NCBI GenBank assembly: GCA_038030265.1
Contig: CM075941.1
Coordinates: forward strand, 21,452,001-21,516,000
DNA: 64,000 nucleotides
Reading direction: 5' to 3'
From: Corythucha ciliata
Taxonomy: Eukaryota; Arthropoda; Insecta; Hemiptera; Tingidae
The notes under the pieces were generated by a model. It was not told the origin of the DNA. It saw only the letters and a program-made list of their open reading frames with translations, and ran no database searches. Shown here piece after piece: positions 34,641-46,530 of this stretch (position 1 is its first letter; each line of letters opens with the position of its first letter). The position numbers were made by a program, and so were the translations under genes.

Positions 34641-34789
34641 CAAAGTTGGAAGTTTTAGGGCCTTTTTTGTGGCGGCGGAACTCAAGGCAGGCGTATCAAT
34701 TTGTGTATACTATACAGAACCTCTAAAGGCCCTCTCAAATCCAGGGTCCTTCTTTCCCAAGCGAAAAAATCTGGTCACCGTAGTTTTTA

Positions 34790-35110
34790 TAGTGGGCCAA
34801 AATTGTGTTTTAGTTTGGGGAATCAGAGAAATTGGTTTTTAGTCAGCAAATTCCTGCGGAAAACGGCGTTTCAGAATCGCCAAAATGTATTATAGTGAGT
34901 GAGACCGGTGAAATTGGCGTTTACGTGAGCCAAAATCGTAAATGGGTTTCTATGAAGAATGTGAATTCCATGAAATTACTTTTTTCGCGCTACAGTGGCT
35001 ATAATGTCATTTTAGCCACTGTTTTGAACAGAAAACAGCTGTCTAAAGTTGCATTTTAGCCACTGTTACGAAAGTTAGTGAAACTGAGGTTATCAGACTA
35101 TTTCACCGCA
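34790..35110 (-). repeat. Family A array, minus orientation
   Basis: GGTGAAATTGGCGTTTACG, CAGAGAAATTGGTTTTTAG and similar boxes recur. CATTTTAGCCACTGTT is repeated directly near 35009 and 35052. Confidence 0.55.
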
Positions 35111-35267
35111 GGTTTCACAGCCTTTCCATTTCTCAGTGACTGAGATGTGTGTTGTCGACGTCTTGAAATGTGTTCGCGAAGATGGCGGAATTATTCCTTC
35201 ACTTTTTTCTCACTTTTTCTGCTAAATTAGTCTGGCATCGCTCGACAAATAGCGTATAAAACTCGTG

Positions 35268-35363
35268 GAAAAGTGGATTTTACCTGCTCGGGTGTTTGTT
35301 TTACCCCTCGCCTCATTCAAAAAAAAAAAAAAAAAACCTCGCAGGTAAAATCACACTTTATCC
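35268..35363. repeat. Hairpin enclosing a poly-A tract
   Basis: GATTTTACCTGC near 35276 is perfectly complementary to GCAGGTAAAATC near 35342, and the outer GTGGA/TCCAC segments also pair. The loop holds about 18 consecutive A. No coding sequence is seen. Confidence 0.6.
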
Positions 35364-35639
35364 ACTTGTTGTTGTATAATCTACGATTTAATGAGACAAC
35401 CCAGCGGAATTGGTTTTTCAGTGAGAAAAGTCCGAAAAACTATAGTTTTAGTGGACCGGCGTGAATGGCATTATTGACATCTTTCATAAACACACCAGCG
35501 CGCTTGTGTCGACTAAGTGAAACGACCTCCTGGGGGATCCTTCAATTTTCAATTCGGTTTACTTCAATAATTTTCTTTCTGATTCTGATTCTCAACTACC
35601 ACGATAAGCAAAACAAAGCAAGTGATACCGGTCAGATGT

Positions 35640-38600
35640 TAGATGCGTTTTAGTGCCCAAAAATCTTAAAAATAAGTTTTTAGTGAGTGAAATTGCTTTT
35701 TGTATGGGAAATTAGGATTTAGGCTTAAAAGGAAGTGGCGCTGGAAGTCCCAGACAGCAGACACGTTCCCGGTCACGATTTGTGGGCTGTCTCCACCTGA
35801 AGGGGGTACCATTGCAGGCGATCGGTCATAATAAAGGAGACACCTGAGGGGCTGGGGCACCAAAAAGCCTCCAGCTTGAGACGGTGCTCCTCGATGAGAG
35901 GTCAGGCCCGCTGAATGACAAAGATATTGCACAGCCGCGCGTTGAATAGGAAAGAAATAGAGGCAGCGTGTAGTGCCGCTATTTCTCTATTGCCTCTATT
36001 TAGATCTCGTGTCCACCATCGAAAGAGAGAGATTTAATGATCATCAACAACTTATTCGGGCTTAACTATCGCTAAATTCCTCTGACACTAGACGCTCGCT
36101 AAGGCAAAATGGAAATTAATTCAGAGAACCCCAAGCTCCGTTGTCTTCCCTTATTTACACGTTGCCTGCTCCCTCAATCCACTACCCGATTCCAGAACTT
36201 TAGTGAATTAAAAAGCGGAAATAAATAAAGAGAGAAAAACACTTCTGGAGGCTATTCTCCAGAATTTATTACGGCATTTTAGGAGAGTAAAAACCTCCCC
36301 CCCCCCTCAAGCCAGTCGTATTTATATGTGGGAGAGGGCGGATTTCACCAATTACTGTTAACTCACAATCCGAAGGATCGCTCTTTTTCACCGGTTTGAT
36401 GGGTGGAGGGGTTGTCACTGTTTCATCGTTCGTAGTAGTGTTTTCAACCTGGTAATGCATGATGGCTGACCGTGAGAGGGGGGTTTTCTTTAACAAATAG
36501 CCTTAAGCAGTCGGAATTTCTCTATTTAATTAATTTTGTTGCATGATTGCGTGACCAACGGTTCTCTTTCCTCGATTCAGCGATTTCATTTGTAGTACTT
36601 TCCGAAAATGAAGTTGTTAAAAACTAAACCCGCACGATTTCTCACGAATTAATAAAAGCACATCCGAGAATTTTCTGAAGATATCAATTTGTAACGGCTA
36701 ACGGCAAAATAGAAGCCGCTAATAGCTTTGAGGGCTTCCGATATATTGTACGGGAGACGGGAAGGGCGGGAGGATTGAAAATTGATGCACGATTTTTCAA
36801 AAGCAAGTCACGCTTCTATTTTTTTATCTTCTTCTTCATTGTGTGGATTCTGATACTGCGAGGGCATTATTTTGTTGTTGCCTTTAATGGCTCCCGACGG
36901 CGATTCCCGGGCCCAATTACTTAAAAGATGACCCTCTCATTCCTCCAACCTGACGACCTTATCCATAAGAGCTTGTGCCTGGATATGGAATGATGTGTAA
37001 GGAGATGTTGACGATTAGGATGAACGCGCGTTCCCATCATTTTCATAAGGATGTTCTTTGCGTTGAAAGGTGTAGAAACATAAAGGCTCGAATTATATGT
37101 ATATGTAGTTACACATTCAGGTGAAAAAAAGTTACGGTAGGCAGCACGAAACAGAGCGGTAATTGAGACTCTAAAATGATCTGGCTTGAGAGGCAAAATT
37201 TCGCCTATGACAAAAGGGTTTTTAAGGGTGAGTAATGGGTGGAGGGTGGTGGAGGTGCTTTCACTGACACAAAGTAATTGCTTTTTGGGGAGCGGCTTGA
37301 CTGTACTGTGCGATAATGCTATATCCAACAGCAGGGGTGCAGGGCACTTAGGGATGGAAATAACATCCTCAAATCCACCTCCCCCCCCCCAAACCCTCAC
37401 AACAACGAAGTAGCGAGGACTGCCCTATTTTGCGTCATTATACGAGTAAAATAAGCTGGTCCAGGGAATGGGCGCTGCAGAAAATATTAATAACGTTCTT
37501 ATTTTCAAGGAAGATAATAATATTTCAACCAGGTGTTTCGCGGCCCGTTAAAAAAAGTTTTTAAAACATCGCCTTAAAAACACGTTTTTCACTTTTTCGA
37601 AAAATGTAATTTCCATCCCCCCCCCCTCTTTTTCTTCCTCTCTCACCAAATTTTTTCAAGAAGAGAGCTAATTTAACTAACCCAAAAGTTTTGTGAAGAT
37701 TGTCAAGAAAAGCGCGAATTTGTAGAGAGTAGTAGAAAGATAAAGAAAAAGTTATTGTGGTGTGTGTAGGAAATGGGTCCGGGGGGGGGGGGTGTTATGG
37801 GTGTTATTGAGAGTGGTGGATTCGAACTACTCGTACTCTCCCCCTCCCACACAAGTAGCTCCTTTTTTCTCTCTCTATTCTCTTTAGCAGTAGTTTCGGA
37901 TGTGATATACTGCAAAAACCTGGAAAAGAAGAGTTCAGTGGTGTTGAAGAAGTGAGGGAAGAGTTGGAGGTTCTTTGGACATTTTTATCTTCAACTATTT
38001 ATTTTCTCCCCCTCCTTTCCACCTTCACTTTTTAAAGTGAGGGGATGATAGTTTGGGGTGAGTGGGGGGGGGGGTGTTAGCGGCTAAGTGAATGGAATCA
38101 TCGTTTCGGATTTGTGGCCTCGGGGGGGTTTTTTTTTTGGACGATCGCGGGTGTTGTGTGGGGGGGGGGAATATGAAAATGGCGAAAGACTGACGGAAAC
38201 TGCTTTGGAAAGTCCCAAGAGTAAACACCTTTGGATTTGAATAGAAATTGCTCTCGCCCCCCTTCCCACTCCTTGAAACACACTAGAAACTATACTAAAA
38301 TTCCCCTTTTCCTTGGACTTCGAAGCACCTAAGAACCTGGAGTGAGGGGATGAAAAAATGATTTATACGTGTGTGTTCGCGTTTCGCGTGTTTTCGGTGG
38401 TTAGAATTTATTCGCATAAAGAGGCACTCTAAATTCAAAATTTGTCGTGTTAAATCTTGAAAAGAAGGGGAGACAAAAAAAAAGGTGAATTTATTTAACC
38501 GGCCCGAAATTTGGCAAAGTGTGCTCCAAGGAATAGTCGAGTTGAAGCCGTTTAACGCAAAGTGGATTATATGGTTGGTGGATGGTGAGGGAGGAGGCTG

Positions 38601-39600
38601 CCTTTTTAAAAACCGGGTCCCAGGGAGGTGATAAAGTAAGGCATTCCTTCAATCGGGTTAATCTTACGGCTTTTTGTTAATTTTTAAGCATATAAGCCCT
38701 TCTGTTCTGGTGCTTCCATCGTAAATAATTTCGTGGGGGGGAGGGCATCTTCACCTTTCTGAACAGCTTTTTACATATTTTGGCCACCACTGCCATGAAT
38801 CACGAAATTATACTTGGAGGACTTCCCACCAGACTTTAGACAATTCAGAAAACCCGCATTTCCCTGATGCCACCCACAAACCTCGAGCATTTTTTTTTTT
38901 AAATCGGAAGGGGATCTTGAAAAGACACTCAAAGGTCAAGGAGGAGATTTATTCGAAAACGACAAGAACAAAAAAGAAAGAGTGCCGCTCCTCCTTTTTT
39001 TCATGACAAAATTTCCATGGTGCGTCGTCAGCTGTGAATTCACCACCGGGTACATTGGAACAAACCGAATAATAATGCCTACTTAGTTTGATCAATTTGA
39101 GTGCTCACCCTAATTGCCTGAGCGATGGGGCCAGCACCAACTCTTATTCTAGCTAGCACTAAGTGCCTCTTGTAGCTGAAAGTCCGAGGCCGAAAAGGTG
39201 ACAGAACTACGCCCTTGGTGTATTCCCTTACGTATTTCGCCCTATAAAGGACGAAATGCTGATAACTAACTATACCTATATATAGTTTTTGAAACATTGG
39301 CCTCGACTGTTTTAGAAACTGTGATACCTCCATATCCCGCTTTGGACTAGTTATGTCGGAAATTTTGTCTGCTTTGAAATGTTACTTCGCAGTCACAACC
39401 GAAAAGTGGCTACTTTAGCACAAAAAAGTTCCTAAACCCGGAAAAAATCCAAAAATTTCGCGGTTTTTCCCGAATTCAAAGGGTGATCCCGAAGTTTTTC
39501 GAGGTCAACAATTTTAACACTTCATACCTTCACCACCCTTAACAACATGAAACAAGAAACTCATCTACCCTAATTATTGCAACCTTCAACACCTTATTTT
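35640..39600. other. Low-repeat island 5
   Basis: About 4 kb. It has five homopolymers of 10-12 G or C (36297, 37381, 37781, 38064, 38160) and a perfect short hairpin AAATAGAGGCA/TGCCTCTATTT at 35955-36001. A 159-codon minus-strand frame (36921-37400) has no domain and is not called. One coding-like stretch is listed separately. Confidence 0.45.
35666..35932 (-). CDS. Unrecognised coding-like stretch
   Basis: About 200 bases of GC-balanced sequence are open on the minus strand, reading for example PSGGDSPQIVTGNVSAVW. An alternative reading is a 67-base exon at 35844-35910, between a good acceptor (TATCTTTGTCATTCAG) and CCTCAG|GTGTCT, giving GPDLSSRSTVSSWRLF. The two readings use different frames, so at most one is right. 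No family is recognised. Confidence 0.25.
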   Translation of the reverse strand: MQYLCHSAGLTSHRGAPSQAGGFLVPQPLRCLLYYDRSPAMVPPSGGDSPQIVTGNVSAVWDFQRHFLLSLNPNFPYKKQFHSLKTYF

Positions 39601-39619
39601 ACTGGACTAAATGAATGTG

Positions 39620-39990
39620 TTAAAAAGCATGCCACAACTTGCGAAAATGCTCTTTAAAATGAGCCCACACACTGAGAATTTCGATTTTAATAATGTTGGA
39701 ATTTTTCCGGTCCTGACCCCGCAAAATTTCTGACGTGCAAGATTCACGAAATTTGTTTCTTGGAAGAGCCAACCCGATGGAATAGCGCTCGAATAGGAGA
39801 GAGATCCTCGTGATTGCTTTTTGAAATGAGCCACTACCCTGGAGATATTGATTTTGAATGTGTGAAATCCGAGAAGCTGGCCGTTTTTACGTAGCTAACT
39901 CCGTGACATTTGTTTCTTGTAAGAGCTGTACATAGACGATACGGTTTTTTTAGGGAGCTAGAGGCGAAGTAGTTACTGAATCAGCCAAAC
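39620..39990 (-). repeat. Family A array, minus orientation
   Basis: CCCGCAAAATTTCTGACG, CACGAAATTTGTTTCTTGG and related modules are seen. The right part lies inside the left arm of the palindrome at 39759-41637. Confidence 0.65.
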
Positions 39991-40656
39991 CCGTGAATGA
40001 GGATGTTTCACATTTTCCAAAAATATTTTTTTTCGGTGAGGCACATCAATCCTTCCACGTAAATTAATGAATAAAAATTTAAAACCCTTCAGAAATATTT
40101 TTTATTCATTAACAAAAGTTGGCATATTTAAAATCTCGCCAAATCGAAGATTTTCCCGCATCGTATAGCATCCTATGTATTCTCTGTCCTTTTCATATGC
40201 CTCTAAATTGTTCATCGGCTACAATCATTGGCGATTGTAGCTAAGGGATACGCTATCTGGCGGCGTTTCAGAGAAACATTGAGTCCAGTACGTGGTTTTA
40301 GCTGCGACTATGGATTCGAGGATATGCCCACCTAATCAATTCATAATGTGCTCTACAGGTTAACCCTGGGCGACAAGTGAAAATGATTGTCAAGTGTTAG
40401 CGATGAGTGAAAGAACAGTGAGCAGCATGCCCATCATTCTCATTTTCTAGGCTACCGTAACCCGCACTCCTGTTTTCATAGCTCTATCAAAAGCGACGTC
40501 ACTATGCCGTTTTGCTACGTACCGCTCATTCTAGTAAGTAGTAGAAGAGAAGAGTATGTAAGAAAATATGTGGTGCGTTCCGCACTCGTATTGTTTTAAT
40601 TTCCGTTGGAAATTATTTTTATGAATTATATTAATGCATGCCAAGATAGCAAGCAA

Positions 40657-40966
40657 CACGACCAAGCAACAAGGTGACTAAACTCTTCTATAGGTGCCGC
40701 AGATTTCCCCTTGCCTTCAGGCGGGAGGGGTGGGGACTGACGTCACCCGCAGTCCTTTACTCCCGATTGCTAACCCTAGAGCAGCAGAGCAAGTTAATTT
40801 AGAAATTGAAGTTTATAAAATTCTCAAAAATCACAACCAAGTAACAATAATAATGTACTGGGTCCAGCGCAAAGGCGGTTGGGACTGCTCGTGACGTAGG
40901 TGAAGGACTGTAATGGCCGAAGATATGCGGCACCTATAGAAAGTTTGATCACCTTGACCAAGCAAT
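40657..40966. mobile_element. Inner hairpin element
   Basis: ACCAAGCAACAAGGTGACTA, then CTTCTATAGGTGCCGCAGAT, mirrors ATATGCGGCACCTATAGAAAG, then ACCTTGACCAAGCAAT. The arms are about 45 bp. The centre (40706-40916) has a short open frame without domains. It sits in the spacer of the larger palindrome. Confidence 0.75.
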
Positions 40967-41439
40967 ATTATATTATAGTTATGAAGTATAGTGGAGCAGA
41001 GGTGTTAAACATAAATTGAAGTCATCTGCCCAAAGTATCCCCCCGCACCTCATTTGACATGAGCAGACCTTCTTATATGTATACAGACCTTGGGGAGTAC
41101 CGGTTTCATTATCACACGACACTAGCGCCGCTAGTGATAGCTACAATCGCCAATAGAGCTCTCCAATAATAAAATAACGGAGGACAAACAGATGAACTAT
41201 TTAGAGGCAATGCATGCAAGAAACTGTAGCCATAGGAGCTAAGCGATCATACTAACAATATCAATATTTAGAGGCATATGAAAAGGACAGAGAATACATG
41301 AAATGCTATACGTTGCGGAAAATCTTCGATTTGGCGAGATTTCAAATATGCCAACTTTTGTTAATGAATACAAAATATTTCTGATGGGTTTTAAATTTTT
41401 ATTCATTTATTTACGTGGAAGGATTGATGTGCCTCACCG

Positions 41440-41637
41440 GAGCTCCCTTAAAAAAAAGCCACATGTACATCTCTTACAAGAAACAAATTTCACGGAGTTA
41501 GCTACGTAAAAACGACCAGCTTCTCGGATTTCACACATTCAAAATCAATATCTCCAGGGTAGTGGCTCATTTCAAAAAGCAATCACGAGGATCTTGCTCC
41601 TTTTCGAGCGCAATTCCATCGGGTTGGCTCTTCCAAG
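41440..41637 (+). repeat. Family A modules in right palindrome arm
   Basis: CAAATTTCACGGAGTTAGCT, TTCTCGGATTTCACAC and linkers continue the family A pattern on the plus strand, as inverted copies of the 39.76-40.0 kb modules. Confidence 0.6.
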
Positions 41638-41657
41638 CGACTTTTCCCCCGAAGTCA

Positions 41658-41738
41658 ATGAGCGACCCCCGTCAATTCCCAACAAATGTCTTGAACGGAC
41701 TAATCACCTCCGGTCAAACCCTGACCCTCCAACAACCG
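41658..41738 (+). CDS. Candidate first coding exon
   Basis: ATG 41658 opens 27 codons running exactly to a donor-like CAACCG|GTAAGC (41739), phase 0. It reads MSDPRQFPTNVLNGL, then ITSGQTLTLQQP. Codon use is balanced, unlike the AT-rich arrays on both sides, and the stretch begins 20 bases after the palindrome ends. I do not recognise the protein. It could equally be a fragment carried with the duplication, although no copy of it exists at the left arm. Confidence 0.32.
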
Positions 41739-41774
41739 GTAAGCAAGAGCGTTCTACACGAGTAAATAAAATTC

Positions 41775-42370
41775 AGAAAACGCACTAGGCTAAAATTTTA
41801 CGTATGGCAAATTTGCTAATACCCGTGGCTGAAAGTGAAAAAATTAGATCATTCGCGGCTAAAATTGAGTGAAAAAAGTACAATCGCAGCTGAAATTGGG
41901 AAAAGTTGAACTTCACGACTAAACTTGAGGAACAAGCGGTAAAATGTTCAGCTAAAATTAAGGAACTGCTCTAATGCACGGCTACAAGTTAGTAAAAGCG
42001 CTAATTCTGACTAAAATTGAAAAAAAAAGCGGCTAAAATGAAGCTGAAATAAAGAAAAAGGGCTCATTCACTGCTTAAATGAAGAATAAGAGCGACTAAA
42101 ATCGCGAAAAAGCCTAAATTTGCAGCTAAGAGAAAGCGCTTTGAGGCTTTGGGATGTACGCTCGTTGTCGCGCCGCTCGGAAACGCTTCCAGTGGACGAC
42201 GGACCTTACTTTCTTCTTATCCATGATTTGGCGCTTTCCCATTGTATCCGCGAATGAGCGATTTTAGCCGTCAATTAGCGTATTTTCTACTTTATTCGCG
42301 AATCGAGCTTTCTCAATTTTAGAGCGCGTATGAGAGCTATTTCTTAATTTTATTCGCGAATCAGAGTTTT
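41775..42370. repeat. Family B array with strand switch
   Basis: From 41775 to about 42140 the modules read on the minus strand (CGCGGCTAAAATTGAG, CGCAGCTGAAATTGGG). From about 42220 to 42370 they read on the plus strand (CCGCGAATGAGCGATTTTAG, ATTCGCGAATCGAGC). The ~80 bp between are not array-like. Confidence 0.75.
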
Positions 42371-45300
42371 TATAAATTTGTCAATCAACTTGCGAACGTT
42401 CATGACAGCGTCATGGATATTACATATAAAATCGCTTGAACGGATGTTTGGATTTTTTTTTCTATAACTACGCGACGATAAAATTCTGATCTTGTGTAGC
42501 GCAAACATTGGTTTTACTCCCAGAAAAATGAAAATAAAATAACGCCCCCCCCCCCTCATAGTAAGTACAAGTATTATTGGCTCTTTGTATGGATACGCGG
42601 TTGCCTCGTATAGACGGGAACGTATACATTATACAATCGGTGTTCTCTAAAAGTACCCCTTCACCATCCAAACTAAAAACAAAATGTATTTATCACTGCG
42701 CAAAATCTTCTAGGAGGATAATTACGCGTTCCCCCTGCTGTGTTTTACAAGGCATCGGTGATGATGATGGTGGGAGAACGGATCGAGGGGGGCGATTTTA
42801 AAAGGACCGTAATGATTTGAATAATAAATATTGCCTCTCTTTTTTCCCCTGTTCGTTCTTTGATGTTTTACGATGTTTGCATAGTAATAAAAGGTCGTAT
42901 AAACGCTGTTAATTTACAATCGAAAGAGCTGCGAGCCCCACGGCCCGAGGAAGGTTTGCAAGGTATTTATTGACCGCGGGAACTCGGGGCCGTATAGTTT
43001 CTGTAATTGCACATTTTGAAAAGTTCAGTACCCCTACCGTTATTTTCATTTTATTTTATTTTATTTCTTATACGTCGTGGTGGGGGGAGAGGTCTTATTT
43101 TTTCGAGCACGCGGATCAGTTGCGGATTAGGAAAGACGTAAAACTGTAATTCGGACGGGATTCTTGTTTTGTTAGTTTGCACCATAAAGGAAAAAGGGCG
43201 TGAAAGGGCACAATAAAATGCGTATACAAATTAAAAAAAAAAAACAAAAAAAACTTGGTGCTAGGCCAAAATAAGCCTTGTGGGAAGCTTCGGACGTGTA
43301 AAAAAGAGGAAACGACAGTTTTCCCTCTCGTTTTTGTATATGGCTCCTCGCTTCAAGTAATAAATATTGCCTCCTCGGGATTTTTATGAGAATATTTTAC
43401 CCAAGAAGAGCGTCCAAAAGATACACAAATAGGTTTCAAAAGACTTCGAGAAGTATAACGGGGGAAAAATTTGTTTTAAAAACCATAAAACCAGTTTTCA
43501 TTCTCACATCAGCCATTCCGTTTCCCTTAATGCCATACTCGATTAGCTACAATTCAGACTCAAATTGTTCATCAATAACAAGCTCTTGGCAAGATTTCAA
43601 GTGTACTCCTCTTCCCTCAATCCCACGAAAATGTGTCTTGGTGAGGGGATGGGGGGGGATAAAATTCTTCAGTCATCACATTTTTTAATATTTTATACAG
43701 TACCCCTGCGTGACACGTTATAAGAGAATTAAATTTAAAATTATTTTCCCTTTTAAATTCACCCACCCCTGTTGGGTGACACTCGAGGGCCTCTCAAACA
43801 AATGCTAATGCGGATGGAAATGGCGTAATTTATTCTTCATAGAACTCATTTTCTGCTGTGGCACGGATTGCTGGGGGTGAAAGAGACTATACAGGGTTAG
43901 ACTCAGCGTGAATTTCCGTGAACATTATACGTAATTTCGCTGTATTTAAGCGTTATGGGTGTGGATTTTTATTGTTGTGGTTGTGTACTCATTGCCGATA
44001 ATCTGATGGGCACTGTCTTTACTTTGTTACATCAAACTCTCGCGAATTGGGGGTTCTCCAGAGCGTAACTATGTATACAGTAAATCATCTTCCTAAATCT
44101 CGCTGCAGGGAATTTTGGATCGTGAACAACAGTTTACTCTCCCGTTCCTCCCCCACCAATTCTGGACCCCAAACCACTATCTTATATAGAAAGGCCGCTA
44201 ACCCAACTTTTCCACTCATTCATACAACTGGCAGGCCTCTTTTTTTCAACGGAGTGTGTGTGTATTGGGGGGGGGGGGAATCGTGGAATATAGGATTTTA
44301 TTTCTTGGTCGACCCTCCTAGTTCTTTTATTTTTTAACAACGGCGGATAAAGCCTTTTGGTAGAGTTAGCCCCCCCCCCATCCTACTGTCCACCCTACCC
44401 TATTTATATTGTACGTGGACGCCTTTCTAACATAAATCACTATCCCATTCGCCTACTAGAATGGGATTACCATTCAGAATTTGTTGCACGTATAATATTC
44501 TTCGAGAAATTGGCTTCCCTCCAAATATTTGGATACAGAAATAATACAAAATATATCCGTGGAATTTAGGAAAAATAAAAGAAAAGAAGGAGAAAAGGAA
44601 TCCTGTCGACATATTGAAGACGCCCAATAAATTAAAAGCCGAGAATAATGGGGAAATATGAGACGGAGAGGGGGGAGACCTCTTCGTATAGAGACCCTCA
44701 AGCGCACAAAATGACCCCAGGAATTTCAGGTTTTGCTCATTTAATATGCTCCTCGCGAATTTTCGCCATTACCGTGCGTTTTATCTGAAAAATGAACCTC
44801 CCCCCCCCCCACCACACAACAGCACAGCGCACCAGCCGTTGTCGTCTTATGAAGGATGCGGGGTTGATAAATTAAGATAAACCATTGCAAGATTGCGCTG
44901 TTGATGGGCTCGAATGAAAACGTGACTCGGATTTTTTGAATTTTATTCAAGGGATGAAAGAGGTGAAGGGGAAGAAGTAAATTAGTTCGATATTTTTCAA
45001 CTAGCCAGATGGAAATTACTAATTGTATTACGAGGAAACGGTTAATAAACATTTTTGAAAAGGAACTTTACGGCACCGGGATTTTAGGCGGTCGGGGGTG
45101 GAAAAGGAAGCTCTCCTAATTATAAGAATTCTGGCAGCAGAAGCTGCTTTCCCTCCCCCCGCCGAGCGAGACTCTGATATTTTATGTTTTAGGCCGTAGC
45201 TTTTCTGACAAAAAAAAGGTGAATAATTGTAGGAAGGCAATAGCTAATAAGAGGGAAGTATAATGGGAAAAAGGGGGAGGCTGGATGAAAAAATTAACAA

Positions 45301-45530
45301 CAAGAAGTGGTGAAGAGGGGGCTCGAGCCGACTAATATTGGTAATTGAGCGGCACGTCGGGTATGGCTGCTCGCCTTTGTAATGTGAAGGCTTAGTTCTT
45401 CCAACCGGAACAAATATTCTTGTCTCTGCCGTTCAATTTTGTCCAGCTCGCCCACCCCGATCTACCTAACAATGCGTGCACAAGATCCAAAACTGAATCC
45501 ACTAAACTGGGGGAGTTAATAGCCAAAATG
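42371..45530. other. Low-repeat island 6
   Basis: About 3.2 kb with homopolymers at 42545-42555 (C), 44267-44278 (G), 44370-44379 (C) and 44800-44810 (C). No recognised genes or elements. Confidence 0.45.
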
Positions 45531-45628
45531 ACAACATTTAGTTTTAATGAGTCAGAATCGTGAATTTTGATAGGCTCACGGTAGTTTTTCAACTAGCCAA
45601 ACCCGCACAAATGATTTTACACACAGCT

Positions 45629-45785
45629 GAAGCCAAAAATAGTGTATTTCACAACGAGTGAGGAAAGCGTCACTTTACGCGCGAGTTGTGCTTGGCGATC
45701 GAGGCGAAGCCGAGTTCGCTAATTACTAACAACGAGCAGCGCGTAAAGACGCTCCTCACGAGTTGGAACGCTATTTTTTGCTTGA
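45629..45785. mobile_element. Hairpin MITE
   Basis: AAAAATAGTGTATTTCACAAC, with ACTTTACGCGCGAGTTG, pairs with CAACGAGCAGCGCGTAAAGA and GTTGGAACGCTATTTTTTG. The apex GATCGAGGCGAAGCCGAGTTCG is also partly self-complementary. A few family A modules (minus) lie just left, at 45530-45625. Confidence 0.65.
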
Positions 45786-46239
45786 CCGACCAAATGTGAG
45801 GCACTTCCCCACGACTCACTCCAAACACGTCACTGCTAACAGTGACAGAAAGTACTTTTCGCGTGTCCAGCGTGTAAAGTTCGAGTTTACAGGCACAAAA
45901 CGACTGCAGGAAGTCGAGAGATACACACCAGTGATGTAAAAACTTTACCTCACTGAAAAGTAGTGGCCTTAAAAATTTTACCTCACTGAACAGGGGAAGA
46001 CGGGGGTGGGGCTTAACTAGGCAACCTGACGTGACTAGGTTTCCGCTTTATAATTATGTAGTTGACCGAACGTTATCAATTGCACACGGATGAAAATTGA
46101 CTCTGTTTTTATTAGGCTTATGTCAAAAGCTGGGTAGCTAGCCACGCGAAAAATAGTGCACACAACGTACACTCCGCAAATTGGCTCTTTCAAACACCAA
46201 ATTTCGTGCGTTTGAGTATTTGAGCGTTGTGAATTTTTT
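45786..46239. other. Unassigned sequence
   Basis: TTTACCTCACTGAA occurs twice about 50 bp apart near 45944 and 45990. One or two family A modules occur near 46165-46215. No gene is seen. Confidence 0.45.
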
Positions 46240-46530
46240 CCACACTTCTCAACAAATTAATGATTTTGCCGCAAATTAGATTTTTCGACGAATTGGTGTT
46301 TTCCTCATTTTTAGCTGCAAAATAGCGATTTTGGTCCATTTTTCGCGCTTTTTCTCAATTTTGAAGTGCGAATTAGCTATTTTTATCTAATTAGCGTATT
46401 TCTCAATTTCAGCCGCGCGAATTACTAGTAATTTTTCTCTATATTAGCCACGAATTAGCGATTTTTAAAATTTTAGCATTTGAAAGTTTTTCATATTTAA
46501 GTATGAATTAGCGCTTTTTCTCCATAGAGG
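46240..46530 (+). repeat. Family B array
   Basis: TTTTTAGCTGCAAAATAGCG, TTTCAGCCGCGCGAATTAC and ATTAGCCACGAATTAGCG recur about every 30 bp. Confidence 0.75.

Larger units (their letters stand above)
39759..41637. repeat. Large imperfect palindrome with nested hairpin
   Basis: The left arm (about 39759-40267) and right arm (about 41124-41637) are inverted copies. CTTGGAAGAGCCAACCCGATGG pairs with its complement at the right end. GTGAGGCACATCAATCCTTC, TTTTCATATGCCTCTAAAT and ATTGGCGATTGTAGCTA also pair with their complements. The right arm lacks roughly 70 bp present on the left and has an insertion near 41190-41260. The arms include family A modules. The 0.85-kb spacer holds another hairpin. 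No protein is recognised. Confidence 0.8.

Noticed and set aside
36921..37400. 159-codon minus-strand open frame
   Set aside because: Low-complexity composition with G/C homopolymer and no recognisable motif. Length alone is weak evidence.
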